DNA from: Anas platyrhynchos
Lineage: Eukaryota; Chordata; Aves; Anseriformes; Anatidae
NCBI RefSeq assembly: GCF_047663525.1
Contig: NC_092590.1
Span: 56,566,001-56,630,000, forward strand
Length of the DNA: 64,000 nt
Direction: 5' to 3'
Position 1 is the first letter of the stretch, and each line of letters opens with the position of its first letter. The position numbers and the translations under genes were made by a program. The notes under the pieces are model-generated. The model made no database searches. It was not told the DNA's origin and was given only the letters and a program-made list of their open reading frames with translations. Below, one piece after another: positions 50,901-63,955 of the stretch.

Positions 50901-53900
50901 TACAATTTATGTTTATATTTTACATAATATGTGGCATCTAGGTGCCCTCTGCCACGGTGTCCTAAAAGTCCCTAATCTTGTAAAGATTTATGTGGGTGCT
51001 TAACAAATGGTCCTGCCCTGTTTAATGTCACTGCTCACAGTGGCTGTTAAGCTAGGATGTAAGGTTTGCATATCGCTGGTGTGTCAAAATAAAAAGCACA
51101 AGCACCAGAACTTTGGAAAGCAATAGCAAGCAGGAAGTTTATGAAAATGTTGTAAACAAATTAGTTACAGATTTAAACATACTTTATGAATATAAGAATA
51201 ATTGCTTATCTATTAAATTTTTATAGTGAATTCCAGTTGTCCCTGGCTGGTTGGTTGTTATACAGCAAAAGTCTCAAATAAATCCTTCTGCAACCCAAGT
51301 ACAGTACTTGTATTTTTCATGCCATGCTGTGGATGAAGTTCACAGACTGCAAAGAAGATGAAATGTGTTTGCTTACTTCTGTCTGAACTGTTTCATAAGG
51401 TTTACTGAAATAAAAATGAAAATAAATTCAAGGGTGGTTTTAAGCTGTGACTAGTAAACAAACGAATAACCTTCAAGTGAAATGCATCAGTCTAGCCTTA
51501 CAGCATTGCCCTGCTTTTATTCTTGTGGCAGAGCTGTAAGTACCGGGGTAATTTCTCCTTAGTCAACAGGCATTTCCTCCCCACCCCCACAGGCATGATT
51601 TCCTACTGGATCAAATGTTTACAGCTGGTGTTGACTTTCATTAGAACGATGAGTATTCATCTGTTATACAAATCAGGCTGGTTTTACATGCTTTTGGTAA
51701 CTCAGGGATGCATCTCTCTCTGGAAGCAGCCAGGAGTTCCCTGACACTTGGGCTCCGTCCAGACTCCAAGCGTTCTTTATTCCTGTCTTGGCAATTGCCA
51801 TTTCTGGATAAAACATTAGTGCCTCTGCTCCGAGTTCAAGGGTGGTTGCTCGCAAATTACGTTTGTCTGGTTTTTAATGACTGTCCTGGGACTAATCATT
51901 GCTGTATTGTCTAAATTGGCTTCGTTACTTTACACGCCCCTTTGATGGAGGAATTAGACCTGCCGTGAAACGGTTCAAGCTCAGCACCCATTCCAGTGCC
52001 CAATGCTGACTGCTCTTGGGTGTATTCCTATTGCTTAGGGTACAGTTCTTCATTGCAGCTCTAGATCCTCTTCCTCTAATGCAAGACAGACCCCACTGAC
52101 AGTAAGTTTCATCTTGTAATTCTGCAATTTGTAATTGTTCCATCAACTTGAGAAAACAGCGTTTTTATTCCCCCACCCCCAAGAGGTTTAAACTTCTGTT
52201 TTGAACAGAGCAAGGCATGGAGCAAGCAAATTCCCTGCCCCTGGGAAGCCAGGATGATATGGTCAAGAGGATGGTCGAGCCTGTATCTGTACTGCTTCTG
52301 AGGATGCTCTGAAGCCACCCAGAGGCTGTCCCAGTGCAGGCCTGCTCATTGCTGGCCCCACTGCCAGTCTAAAAGACACCTGGAGAGTTCTCCAAGTGCA
52401 GCCCCTCAGTGTCCATCACACAACCTCTCATAGGCCTTTGGGGGATGTCCGTAATGGTCCTTTCACAGCTTGCCTTACACCGTATTCACCCGCTCTGTAA
52501 GACCTCTTGCATAACCTAAAAAAGGGGGTCTCGGGCTGATCCCAGTAAATCAGTCCCACTGTGCAGAGGTAACCAGCTGAGGGGATCAGTTAGGTGGAAG
52601 ATGAGGGAGGAACGAGGAGGTTCCCCACTAAAGGATGGTGACAAGGGTGGTCCCACCATAAGCATGATGGCAGAACCAGGCACCCACTCACCCCAGGAAT
52701 CCCAGCACGGTCAGGGACTGCCTGCCCACGAGAGCTGAACTGGCTGGGAGATCTCGGGGCAGGACAGACGTAGCAATTAGCACGTGTAGCTGGAACTCTG
52801 CCATGTAGATCCTCCCCCAAATAGCGGCATCAGCTCAGTGGAAACCCAGCCTGTCACGGGAAGCTGAGCAACAGAGCTGACCATCTGGATCTCCTTAGCA
52901 TCCCTAAGGACCGAGGCACCTGGCGGACTCTGACCAAGGCTGAATACAGATGGCTTTCCTAGAGAGAGAAAATGCTAGCTAAAGCCAGGTGTGTGCTTGG
53001 CATGTAAAGGCAGAGGTGAAAAAAACACACCTCTCTAGCCTATGTAGATATTCAGATAAACACAGAAAATAATTACAATAAATAAGTAATCAGGCCCTCT
53101 AACCCTACTGCGTTCAGATCTTCCCCATGAATTTAGGAAAGAGTCCTTTGTCACATTCTGTAACAAAAGGAATGCAAGACTTGCTGCCTTACAAGTGCAA
53201 AACAAAAAGCAGCTCAGGACTGCAGGCTTGTACAGATCCACAAAGCCCCCCTGCCTCAGGCAGGGCTCTCTGGCACCTAAACGTGGGGCCCCACATGCCC
53301 AGGGATGTCACCAGCTGAGCAACGTGGCCAGCCAGGCCAGCAGCAGTGCATCCAGCTGCACTGTGCCTTGAGGCCAAATGTAGCTGGGGCAGGATTGCCA
53401 CACAGAAAGGAACCAGAGCCTTGAGGGTGCTGGAAGATGGCACGCACTCCAGACAAGATGTGGTCCCTACTTGTCTATCTTCTGGCAACGGCGCTGCTGC
53501 TGGGTGGGCTGTCTGAATGCTGACCCCAGTTCACAGGGGTGACGCTGAGGCTGGATTCCACAAACAGACCAGCCTCAGGAGCGCTGTCGGCTGACCAGGC
53601 AGCGAGTGCTCTGTGCTGGGAGTTTGGGCACGGCCGTTTGCTTTGAAGGCCAGGATGCAGTGCAGCACAGGAAGCTGTTTTGCAAGAGTAGCCCGTGGTT
53701 AAGCCACACGTTAAACTCTACCAAGAGTGAAATTCAAGTACTGGCCCGGCACTCACCCTTCCACTTCCCTCATTGCCAGCATCTTCAGCTAGGGCGCCCT
53801 AATCCTGTTCTGGGACTGTGCACTCACGACTCCCCCTCCTCCCCACTAACCTGACAGAGGGCTAGAGAGTAGCACGTGTCCCATGCAGGGAGCAACCAAC

Positions 53901-55899
53901 TGGTATCAGGCGGTGGTAGATGACTACCCAGAATTTATTACTCCTGAAAGAGCCCATCACAGCTACAAGGGGGGTAAAACAGTCATGGCTGAGCATGAAC
54001 GGCACGTGTAGCCCTCCCCTCGTGATGCTGAGAGGTTTCTTGAACTCTCCAGAGATTCTTTTGCAGTTCCCAGCTGCACAGCAAGTGCAACCTTCTAGCT
54101 CTATTGAAAAAAAGCAAGGATAGAGAACCTGACCTCTGGGAGGATAATAAAGCAATAAAGTCTTGAATTTATGGACAGTACATAGTTATGGTTGTAAATG
54201 TATTCAAGTCACAGTTATCAAAGCAGTTTCCACCTCCCCTAAAAGCTTTGTCTGCCTACCTATTCTGCCAGAAGCGATGGTGCAGCTAAACACGACACCC
54301 TACATCAGCTGTTATCCCACTCACCCAACAGACAGCATACTTTCTAGGGCGGATGTTCAAGACAGAAAGATTCCTACCTGGAATGGCAGGGGGAACAAAA
54401 TAAGGACAAGTTAGGAGAATCAGGTGCCCCTATCTTACATTTTGCTTCTTATGCTCCTGCTCTTTTCTTTTAAATCAAGGCTGGAGCTAAGTCAATAGCT
54501 GGAGTTATTTCCCTCCAACTTGTGTACACAATCACCACATACTAGCTCAATTTAATCATTTACCCCCTCTATTATTAAAGTGTCTTTAATAATAAATAAA
54601 ACCTTTCTGCCACAAGGTTAAGTGGAAATGGACCGGTTACCAATTAATTTATCAACGAGTGTCAGTATCTTAGCAAGTTCTACTTTGTTTTTGAGAATCA
54701 GTTCAGATTTACACTTTCAGCGCATACATGTAAAAAGTCTAAAATCCTATATATTTACTTTAAATCCTTAATTTGTCATTTGAGTTCATTTTCAGAAGGA
54801 CAAAACAGTAGTAGATAAGTGTAGGAATTTCACACTGAAGGCCGATTGCTCTCAAGTGAATGTTGAGACTCCCTTTATAGTTATTACTACAGTCAGTAAC
54901 CCCTAGAGTCCTATTTAGGAACATGGATTGCATTATTCAAGGCACCAAACAAACATATATCAATAAAATTATCTAGTTTTTGGTTTACCATAGGAGAAAT
55001 GGAAACAAAGAAATGGAGGGTGCGAACAGGTTATTTGCACAGAAAGTGCTTACTTCCTGACTTCCCGCTCTAAAGGACTAGGATTCAATTAACAGTACAC
55101 ACTGTTTCCTCAATATTCTTATTACTTTTTTTTTATTTATTTTCTGTGCCACACAGCTGGACCTCAGTATGACAGATGTAGATGCTGGCTTCGACTCTGT
55201 ACAGCCAAGAAAAGCTGAAATGTCAGCCAAAGAACACAGGGACTACTCCTTTCTTTGTATCCTCGATTATAACTCTAAGGAGTACAAGGCAAAAGCAGGC
55301 ATCACATATTAGCTAAGATGGCAAGCAAAGAACCAGTTAAGTCTGGGCACAGAATGACAGATTTGATTCCTGATGAATAATTTGCTAAATTTGATCTACG
55401 CTTGACCTAGCAACTAGTCAGTGTCATGGGACAGCACAAGTAGTTACAGTGAGGAGGTTTTTTCACCCAAGATCGCACCCAAGATGTACTAGGGCTGTTA
55501 GAGATACACTGATACTCAAAGGAAATACTGAAAATGCAGAAAAACCCTATACTAAAGTTAACCGGTAACTTCCACATAACCACCTCGGACTCTGCATGTG
55601 CAGACGACAGCATGAAATGAAACGGAAACTCCTGTGCTAAATTCAACATGAGGAGTTATGCAGCAAGTCATGTAGCATACAGCAGGACAGGACCTGACAC
55701 TGGGGTACGTGTTGAACGAATAATGCTTAGATCGATGAGGCAACGGAAAGGTGCTGTGTGCAGATACATTCTGTCTTAAAATGTTCATGGTATTGAAGCC
55801 AAGTGCATTTTGCACTTCTAATGAAGAAAAGTTCAGCACACTTAGCATCTCCAACCTGGAGTTTGATATGTAGTCCCACAGCATACAGAAGCTTTCCAG
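47951..55899. other. Intergenic region between PGM2 and TBC1D1
   Basis: About 8 kb separating the PGM2 3' end from the TBC1D1 promoter. The first few hundred bases are the GC-rich shore of the CpG island. 48.6-52.0 and 54.4-55.4 kb are AT-rich with no gene seen. 52.2-54.1 kb is more GC-rich and stop-poor and may be an unrecognised old repeat. No exon or RNA gene could be supported. Confidence 0.6.
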
Positions 55900-56414
55900 C
55901 AAATTCGTGTGACTTCTTTGTTTATTTGGGCTGAAAACTCTATCAAAAGACCACTGCTTCTGAAACAACTCCCCCAACTTTGCCAAAGTTTCACGACAGG
56001 CTTTCAGCTCTTATTAACAGGAACACTTGCTTTACAAATCTAAACCTAGACAGAGTTGCATATCATTATCAGATTACACACAGACAGAAGAAATAAAAGT
56101 TCCCCCCAAACAGGCTACATTTCAGAAATCAAGATATTACTTAGAGTATTTAATTAAAAAAGTATTGTTTGAAATACATTCAGAGACAACTTTTTGTTCA
56201 TAAGATGACTGGCTTTTTTTTGGTCCTTCAAGGGTAGACATGCTTCCCTTCCATAACAAGATACTACATCCAAGAATATGCAGAATGGATCTTAATAAAA
56301 GCAGAAGCCTTTTAGTCTGCATTCTCAGATATTTGGTCCTAAAAATCCTTACTTCTTAAATAATGCATTTCTAAGACTGCCAAAAAAACCCACTATGGTA
56401 GTAATTTTTCTATT
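55900..56414 (-). terminator. PGM2: PGM2 3' UTR and candidate polyadenylation sites
   Basis: Downstream of the stop, the minus strand has ATTAAA at 56154-56149 followed by a GU-rich TGTTTGG stretch. It also has a canonical AATAAA at 55926-55921 followed by TGTATGCTGTGGG. Either could end the transcript, giving a 3' UTR of about 0.3 or 0.5 kb. The choice cannot be made without 3'-end reads. Confidence 0.4.
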
Positions 56415-56517
56415 TTACTCGGTCTTTCGCTGAAGATTATTTTTTTCTGGTTGAAAGAAGTGTTTTTCAAGAGCATTGACCAGTTCATCTAGTTCCTTCT
56501 TCAATTGCTCGACGTCA
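56415..56517 (-). CDS. PGM2: PGM2 last coding exon (C-terminus and stop)
   Basis: Acceptor TTTTTTTAG ends at 56518. The exon encodes DVEQLKKELDELVNALEKHF, then FQPEKNNLQRKTE and TAA at 56417-56415. The amphipathic helix and HFFQP match the C-terminus of mammalian PGM2. The last few residues differ from human, as expected for a free end. Confidence 0.97.
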
Positions 56518-56754
56518 CTAAAAAAAGAAAGCCACACAAACACAGAAAACACTGTCAGAGTAGAGAAGTTAAAAAGAACATTTACAGCCTAATATATTGT
56601 TTTAGACAAATATTTCCTATCAATGATAAAAGTATATATACTCGAGTTCTTAAGGAGTACTATTCAATAATGAAGAGCCCTTTCCCCACCAAAGCAATGC
56701 AGAAAAGCCACTCAGCCCCTATTGCACAGCATTTACCCCTGTAAGGGACAATAC

Positions 56755-56888
56755 CTGTTTCCAGGAGGTGCACAAAGTTCAGAATAGTACTTGATTTTGG
56801 GTTCTGTCCCACTGGTTCGCATCGTGGCCACTCCTCCATTAGCAAAAGTGAATGTAATCATTTGGCTACTTTTACTAGTAGGAAGTAT
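56755..56888 (-). CDS. PGM2: PGM2 exon 13 with the phosphate-binding RTSGTEPK motif
   Basis: 134 bases, acceptor TTTCTAG and donor AACAG|GTATTG. It encodes [19 protein letters not shown], then [28 protein letters not shown] is the family's phosphate-binding loop in domain 4. It splices in phase 2 to the last exon. Confidence 0.97.
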
Positions 56889-57564
56889 CTAGAAATAGTA
56901 AGAAGAATATATTTATATATATGTAACATTTAGAAGGGGACTATAATGACTTCAAAACAAACTCCATGACCTGATGTCATATGACTAATGCATCAGCTAA
57001 AAGTAAGTTTTGTTCCATTTCCTTTAACATTGTGGTCTCGTGACCACAACAGGCAAATGACAGCTTTACCCTCAATCTGCTGGTAAAACTGCTGCTAAAT
57101 ATCACTGCTGGGTAGCTTATTTCAACTCTAGTCAACATTTTGGCTGTGAACAGGAGTTTCTTTATGAGGAGCTTCCCCAGGAGGAAGAAGAAACATGGCT
57201 CATGGAAGACTAAGGAACCCCAACCTGCATCTCAGTAGACCATCTTGCTTACACTTTTTACACAAATTAACAGAAGATTGCTGCTGCAGCACTATAGCAA
57301 GATCCTCCTTCCTCCCTCTACAGAGTGCCACCTTGGAGGGCAGAGAAAGAGGGGAAATGGGGAGAGAGAAGAGGACGAAAAAGAAAAGGAAAACAGAAAT
57401 CAACCTTGATTTACTCCCCATTGAAACAAAACAATCATCCCAAACGCAACTCATCTTAGACTCAACATTGAACATAACATGTTCTAGAGTATTTCTCCAG
57501 AGAGTATTTTTACATGTGTTTCCACATACATATACGTGATTGTGTGTAACAAAAATGTACTTAC
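56889..57564 (-). other. PGM2: PGM2 intron between exons 12 and 13
   Basis: Ordinary intron with GT-AG ends. It contains a strand-biased purine tract on the plus strand at about 57,335-57,400 (AGAGAAAGAGGGG-like). No gene seen. Confidence 0.85.
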
Positions 57565-57754
57565 AGCTTTTTGATCTGGCTGGCTGCTGTCATACCCAGT
57601 AGTTAGATCTCTTATTCCAGAAACTTTAAATCTACCACAAGATTTTGGGTATGTGTTTTCTCCATCGTAATTCCTGAGGTTGTCAAAAAGCTGTTGAATC
57701 ACTTTAGGATCATGACAGATGAAATACGAAGCTTTGGTAATATGGAGGCCATAT
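57565..57754 (-). CDS. PGM2: PGM2 exon 12 (GLHITKASYFICHD ... DLTTGYD)
   Basis: 190 bases, acceptor TCTTCACAG and donor GCT|GTAAGT. It encodes YGLHITKASYFICHD, LFDNLRNYDGENTYPK and IRDLTTGYDSSQPDQKA. This forms the linker and start of the C-terminal domain 4. A methionine near 57,702 is internal, not a start. Confidence 0.97.
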
Positions 57755-60305
57755 CTGTGAAGACATGATACTAATGAATTGAAAAAGTAAAGTTCCTGTT
57801 AGAGTTATACACCACACACATTATACAACCCTCTATAAAGCAAGAATCTATACTCACGGTCACCCAACTGTAGCATAACTTCACCCTGTTACACTTTTTA
57901 AGAGGCTTTGACACCTTAATTGCCCTATTTTAAACACTTTCTCTCTTAAAGGTCTCTGCACAGAAATTTTCTTAATGATTGGAAATGAGAAAGTTTACTT
58001 TGAAATCAGAAGGAAAAAAAATGATGCCATTATTGCCTTGTGAAGTTCTAAACACCACAGGAAGAGAAACAAATGTGTCTAAATAGGTCCCTTGACTGGA
58101 TGCTAGCTGATCTCTTCTGAGTAAAAGTAATTTCAGGCCTTTTTCCAAGCAAACTGCAGAGGCTGCTTTCCCATTAAAGTCTTTCTGTTGAACTAAACTG
58201 TTCCCGAACATCACCTCTTTACATTACCCATTTGCTGCCAGATAGTATAATGCAGAATCTGCATCAAAAACAAGTAGCCTGATAATATAGACTTTTCAAA
58301 ACAGCACGTTATTGGAAAGCATACAAGCCTGGGCTGCTTCTTTAAGTGAACTTTTCCTAAAGATGAACAGTTAATGAGCATCCTTGGTGCTAGGGAAAAT
58401 CTGAAGGGCAGAAGCTTTCGCTAACACTAGGATGCTCATGCTAGAAACTGGGAAAGCTTCTAAAGTAGCAACACATTTATACCTAAATGGAAATCTTGAA
58501 TATCAATAGTTGTTAAATCAGTCTTGAGAATCCAGCAAGGGAATTAAAAAAGCCTATCCTACATTTGAAAGAAGTAACGAACCTGTTAGGACTGTGTCCT
58601 TTTCCTGATCTACCTTGGCTTTGGGATGAGGTAACAATGAGAACAGATCCCCGTACTATACCTCCAAAATACAGAGTAGAGTTTCTTCTGCTTCAACAGC
58701 AGTTCACAAGACAATCCTGACCAGGAGAAAAAGAAGTAAAGGAGTAGAAAAGTGGAACACTATACTAGCCACAAAAGCAAGCAAACAAAAATAACCGCAA
58801 AGCAAGACAAGAAAAGTCCCACAGTTACCAAGCACCTGTTAAGACGACAGACTTGTTTTCTTCCTTAGATCTGTAGCTTTCCCATGAATGGTGGCCATGT
58901 GCATTGACACGAACAGCCTTACTCTGAGGTGCACCTACAGGCTGCTTTTATGCTAAAGAAGCTATGACCTTCAGAGGCCTCTTCAGTGGCTATTAACACA
59001 GCAGCACTGTGGCATTGCTAAGTTCCACTCAGCTAAATTTTGTGATTTTGAAGGCAAGCCGAAGCAGGTGTTTGTTTACCAAAAGAGCATTTAAAAGAGC
59101 ACTTCAGAGTGTTCTCCAGGAACTAGCAGTTAAGGAAACTCTCAACTCAGATACTGTATGTGCAGCTCTAGGCATGATTTTCTTTTCCATGTGTTTGTCC
59201 TACTGTTTCATGAATGCACCTAAACTACCATGTACAACAGCTGATAAATTCCACAATTTATGCGTTGGTTTTGCCACCTGATTCCTTCTTAAATGGTTGA
59301 TAAAATAAGCTTGTCTAGTACTGCACACAAAGGAGAGCTCTGAGGACTGGTGAAACAAGCAGCACCAAGGCTGGAGTTTTCCATGAATCTTTCTTCAGGT
59401 TCCACCACAGCTTTGTTAGTGATGCTACCAGACATGAAGAGGTGGAAAATATCCACCAGCCTATGCTGCTCCTTCAGCACAAACAACTACAAACCCCAAA
59501 CCCTCATAAGAAACATGCCCTGCCCCATGAAGTCCAATAACTATCTCAGCTACTGATTTCTGCAGGTCCTAGAATATGTTAAAAGAAAAACAAGAAGTAG
59601 CACTTAATACTGAAAGCTCTCAGAGGGACATCCAGCTGGATACAACAAATAGAATCAGTTATAGAACTTCAGCTGAATCAGCTCAAATATCAGTATTCAG
59701 GAGCAGAAAGACAAACCAACGCATACCATTGATCCAAAAATGAAAGCCAGAATGATATAGTATAGCTATAGCGCCATCTAGAATTAATTTAATTACCAAT
59801 AGCCCTGCAAGCAGGACAGAAACAAGCTGGCTTCAATGAGTAATATAAATATGCCAGAGCTACCTAGGCACACTCTGCCATTAATGCTTTTGTACATTTA
59901 GTATGTTTAAGCAGCAAGAAGCACTGTGAGCTCCACAATGAAACAATACTGCTGGGAAAAACAAAAGTAGACAAAAAACTCCAGTCTTATGTACAAGAAA
60001 GCCCACGAGCAGAACTTCTCAAACAGAGGAAAGCCTTCAGAAAGACAAACAAAAATGCTATGAAAAAATCTCATTAACAGATTAAGAATTAAAAAAGCGA
60101 TTCTATTCTTTTAATACCTTAAAATGACATAAAAACAAGTCATATGTGTATTCATACCCACGAAATAGGAGAGCTTTCTAGATCACTGTTACCATACTCT
60201 TGTACTTCTATTTCTTCATGTACCGTATGTTACTGTCAGGTCCTATTAACCAATGTATGTGGAATGGAGAAAATCTGATTATTAGACAATTATAAACAAA
60301 CTCAC
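57755..60305 (-). other. PGM2: PGM2 intron between exons 11 and 12
   Basis: The largest PGM2 intron in the window, 2.55 kb. It holds a few short open frames (for example a 90-codon plus-strand frame at 59,009) without recognisable domains. No repeat family was recognised. Confidence 0.85.
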
Positions 60306-60435
60306 TCATCATAGACTGCTTTCAGCTGCTGAGACAAAGACATATTCCTGGTTGCCAAAAAACTAGCCATCTCTGCAGTTATAACAGCAGCGCTGACACC
60401 ATCTTTGTCCAGAACAGCAGGACAGCACATATATC
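60306..60435 (-). CDS. PGM2: PGM2 exon 11 (GYMCCPAVLDKDGVSAA)
   Basis: 130 bases, acceptor TTTGTTTAG and donor GATGA|GTGAGT. It encodes YMCCPAVLDKDGVSAAVITA, then FLATRNMSLSQQLKAVYDE. It completes the substrate loop and the end of domain 3, with high identity to human PGM2. Frame is kept on both sides. Confidence 0.97.
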
Positions 60436-61329
60436 CTAAACAAAGGAAAATTTAATGTGTATTATTTACATATTTGATTTTTATAAGAAAAGTAGATAGT
60501 ATGGAATAGAAGAGTAGCACCGGTGGAAGAGGGGAACGTAAGAATGGACATTGTTCAAAGGAGAAATGTGTATTGCCATACTACACACATTTTAGAATTA
60601 AACCAAAAATATTTTCAGCATAGCCTAGGATTTGAAAATTATTTACCTTCTAATCAACATTAATTTCAATAATCAAAGTATTTAATGAATTTTCAGCACT
60701 TATTTGTATCTTATCTGTGCCATGTGCTCCTGAGTACTTTTGGAACTCTCATAAAAAGAAACACACACTTTAGGAAAAATACAAGCATGGCATTTTCTCT
60801 TAAATGTGAGTATCCTTACATAGTAGCATACGTTAACACTGGTAATTATCCACGAGGTAGTCACATTTCCTCTGGTTTTCAGGCACTGAGATACTCAAGA
60901 AATTGTACTACAGCTTTACAATCTCTGTCTTACATACTAATAACTTTTCCCCATGTCTTTCCAGTTTACAAGTATTGTTTGGAGGAGCTTTTACTTTATG
61001 CTGTTCATGTTTAAACTTAAGTGTCAGCTACACATACTCAACTTGACATTTAAAGAAATGTGTTTTTTTGGTTTATTTTGTGTTTAAATAGCTTGTAGGG
61101 AATTTGCAGCCCAAGTCTACATGGCCATTACTGAAAATATATCCACCTAGCTTGCATCACCATACTTGGTGCTAAACAGAGATGAGGATTGCATACTAGT
61201 AATATCAATCAGCCAAATGGATGATGTCAATTACTCCTATTAAGTTGAGGCCATTTGGCTACACAACTATATTTGGCAGTAGTCCACTTTCACTATTTTA
61301 CAGGATTCTACAACGCAATATTCTCATAC
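60436..61329 (-). other. PGM2: PGM2 intron between exons 10 and 11
   Basis: An 0.9 kb AT-rich intron with GT-AG ends. The plus-strand 109-codon frame at 60,685 has no recognisable domain and is read as chance. Confidence 0.8.
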
Positions 61330-61423
61330 CTATAGCCTCTTCAAACGCAAAAAGAACAGCTTTTCCCTGATCCATGAGCTGTTTGGCACGGTTCCCCATC
61401 CACTTAAAACCTGTCAGTGTTTC
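61330..61423 (-). CDS. PGM2: PGM2 exon 10 (GFKWMGNRAKQL ... FAFEEAI)
   Basis: 94 bases, acceptor GCTGTAG and donor ATAG|GTATGAG. It encodes ETLTGFKWMGNRAKQL, then VLFAFEEAI. The FEEAIG loop contacts the sugar substrate; in PGM1-type enzymes the equivalent loop carries a serine-containing EESxG-like motif. Phase 1 at the 3' end is completed by the next exon. Confidence 0.97.
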
Positions 61424-61548
61424 CTACAGCAGTGAGGATGAAAAAAAACACATTAAGAATAAAAGCAACGTTTGACAGAGATAGAGGACACAAAACACTA
61501 TGTAGGAAAGCAAATAAAAGGATATAGAATAAACCTGTAACAGCTTAC

Positions 61549-61729
61549 CTCAAAGTGAAAACCTTCCTTTAGTGCAATTGCTCTCAGAATTTTGGAAGAT
61601 ACTGTACTAGATAACATGTAGACATCTTTAATGGCACAAGCATCCCTATTCTGATTTTTCCAGCAAGTGAAGATCCACCACCCCAAAAGAGCTCCCAGTT
61701 CATTTCCAGAAAACACCTTCCATTCACCA
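61549..61729 (-). CDS. PGM2: PGM2 exon 9 (VFSGNELGALLGWW region)
   Basis: 181 bases between acceptor TTTTTTCCTCCAG and donor GAG|GTAAGC. It encodes GEWKVFSGNELGALLGWW and, near its end, STVSSKILRAIALKEGFHFE, closely matching mammalian PGM2. This covers the start of domain 3, the sugar-specificity domain. The middle (FTCWKNQNRDACAIKD) is the least conserved part. The acceptor is preceded by a very long pyrimidine tract, seen as an A-rich run on the plus strand. Confidence 0.97.
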
Positions 61730-63086
61730 CTGGAGGAAAAAAGAAAAAAAAAAAGAAGAAAGTATATGAATTCAAAGGACAGTACTGGAAAAAAAAATCT
61801 AGTGGTTCTTTCATACATGAATACTAGCAAATAAACCCACCACATTTGAATTCCAAATGACAGTAACAAGGCATTTTGTATCCATTAAGAAAAAAAAATC
61901 TTCCCCTAAGAATCCTGAAGTTATATTACTCCTCAGTCATATTTACCAGCTTAAGAATTTATCCAAAGATGAAAGTGAAATTTCCAGCATATTTTAAATT
62001 AAAAAAAAAAAAAGAAAAAAAAAGACAAAAAAAAAGCCAGTAGATACAGATCACAAAAATCAATGGCACAGATGTGAAAATAAATACAATTCTCAAACAA
62101 TCAGTAGTTTTGGTCAACTTGGTAACAAATACATCAATCTATCATTAAGGAAAAGTGGAAACAGAAATCAAGTAGTTCAAAAATATATAAATTAAAACTG
62201 ACCCATTGTTAGAACAAGAAAAATTGAAGAAAAAAAAAAAAGGAAAAAACAGATGTCAGAATAACAAAAATGCCAATCATGAAAGGGGACAGAGAAACTG
62301 TCAAATTGGCAAAAATGAACACCTACAGAAACAGCACCTGTTGTGAAAGAGAAGCAGAGTCGGTCTCCTGCATTTATTGATGCCATCAGGCACTAAGGAA
62401 TGCATGGTAACAATCAGCTTAAAAGAGCGTGAGAGAATGTTCTCTAGCAGGAGTGTGTGTCAAAGCAGACATACAAATACTATGGAAGCCTATATTTGTA
62501 TCTGATTAGTGTACAAAAAGCTGCAGTGGAATTTGGAAACGATGCAGGACCAAAAGTTAGGTGACAATTAAGGCTGGCTAAACAATTAGCAAAGAAGCAG
62601 CAGAACAAAAGCACCATACTCTCAATGATGGTAATTACAGTAAACTAAAAACACCCTCCGAGACTCTGGTAGCTATGTTATTAGACAAATGAAAAAAAAT
62701 GCAAAAGAAAAACTGCCATCTTTGAAGGTGGTACCAGATGAAAACACGTTATCTGGTGAGCAAAATGGATACTTGCACTGTCTCCTTCTGCTGGGCTTTT
62801 GGAATTCGTGGATGACAAATATTACAGCCTGAAATCAGTTATGCAATCAGTGAAGATATCTTTCAAGAAACCATTTCATGTTTTGGGTACCAAGGACTGT
62901 TGCCATGATTTTATATCTCTCTCTCATGTGTTAAAAAGCATGAGTTCATTCATACTACATATTTTTGTGTCTCAGTCCAAAAAACAAAAACAAAACTATT
63001 CTATCTTCCTCTGAAACACAGGTAGTCCGAATACCTCAAATCTGTCGGACCTTTAAGTCCAAAATGGTTTGCATTTGTTACTATAC
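61730..63086 (-). other. PGM2: PGM2 intron between exons 8 and 9
   Basis: A 1.36 kb intron with very A-rich tracts on the plus strand (61,738-61,760; 61,999-62,035; 62,229-62,250). These are long pyrimidine tracts in the sense direction. No gene seen. Confidence 0.8.
61999..62035. repeat. A-rich low-complexity tract in PGM2 intron
   Basis: A runs interrupted by single G or C; a long pyrimidine tract in the PGM2 sense direction. Confidence 0.8.
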
Positions 63087-63184
63087 CTTTCCTGTTTCTC
63101 AGCCACTGCAAGTCGATCAGCATCTGGATCATTTGCTAGAACAATTTTTGCCCCATCTTTTTCAGCCAAAGCAAAAGATAATGT
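63087..63184 (-). CDS. PGM2: PGM2 exon with the DPDADR metal-binding loop
   Basis: Acceptor TTTCCAG and donor GAAAG|GTATAG bound 98 bases. The translation runs TLSFALAEKDGAKIVLANDP then DADRLAVAEKQ. DPDADR supplies the three aspartates that hold the catalytic magnesium in this enzyme family. The exon ends in phase 2 (AG|T, serine). Exon 8 if numbered as in human. Confidence 0.97.
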
Positions 63185-63955
63185 CTGGAAACAGTGATAA
63201 GCAACATCAGAGAAGCATTAATACTCCCAAATAATATTTTTGCTTTCTTTACAGACTTTAAATAAACTTTGCTGGTTTATTTAATCTCAAACACCCAAAG
63301 TCATGATGTGTGTCTACAAACAAACAAAACAAAAACCACTATCCCAACCACTTCATTTACATTTAACCAACTCACAGGCTATAAGCCTGGAAACAGTTGA
63401 GCATGAGCAGGATATTTAATTTCACCAACATCATTCCACTTTTGTAGCCTGATTCAAAAGCTAGATATATTCAATAGGGTCTTTAATAATAAAATGATCA
63501 TACTTGTATCAGAAATTCCAGCCTCCTAATGATCAGGATTGCCACTGAGGTTTGGGAACAATTTAGTCTTTGTATTTCAGATGTAAACTAGAAACTTTCC
63601 CAAATTGACGGTGAAGATCTTTACTTTCTATTTATTAATTTTTAAAAAGAACTGTATTACTTTGCTTTGCATGCAGATGATGCACATTCTGATAGAGAGA
63701 ACAAAATACAGTTTAAAGTTATAGCTAATTATTACCTGACTGGTTCAAAGAGTTATGAATTTTAATGAAATGATACAAACAAAATCCTCAATAAATGTTA
63801 AGATCTAAAAACAGAAGTAAAATAATCTTTTAACCAATATTTATAGCCATGACTGTTGGCAGAAAGGAAACAGCCAAGTTGCTTGACACATTTTGTAACT
63901 ATAAAGATATATATATATTTATAAATATTGATAAGTAATAAATATATATATTTAC
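63185..63955 (-). other. PGM2: PGM2 intron between exons 7 and 8, with a TA-rich tract
   Basis: AT-rich intron with a (TA)n-like stretch at about 63,907-63,953 next to the exon 7 donor. Nothing else recognised. Confidence 0.8.

Noticed and set aside
52200..54120. GC-richer intergenic block, considered as an LTR or gene remnant
   Set aside because: No paired terminal repeats, tRNA primer site or protein motif could be found by eye; left as unclassified intergenic DNA.
57484..57702. 72-codon minus-strand frame starting MIQQLFDNLRN
   Set aside because: Internal methionine and intron read-through of PGM2 exon 12, not a separate gene.
61498..61869. 123-codon minus-strand frame through PGM2 exon 9
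   Set aside because: Only the middle (61,549-61,729) is PGM2 exon; both ends are intron read-through.
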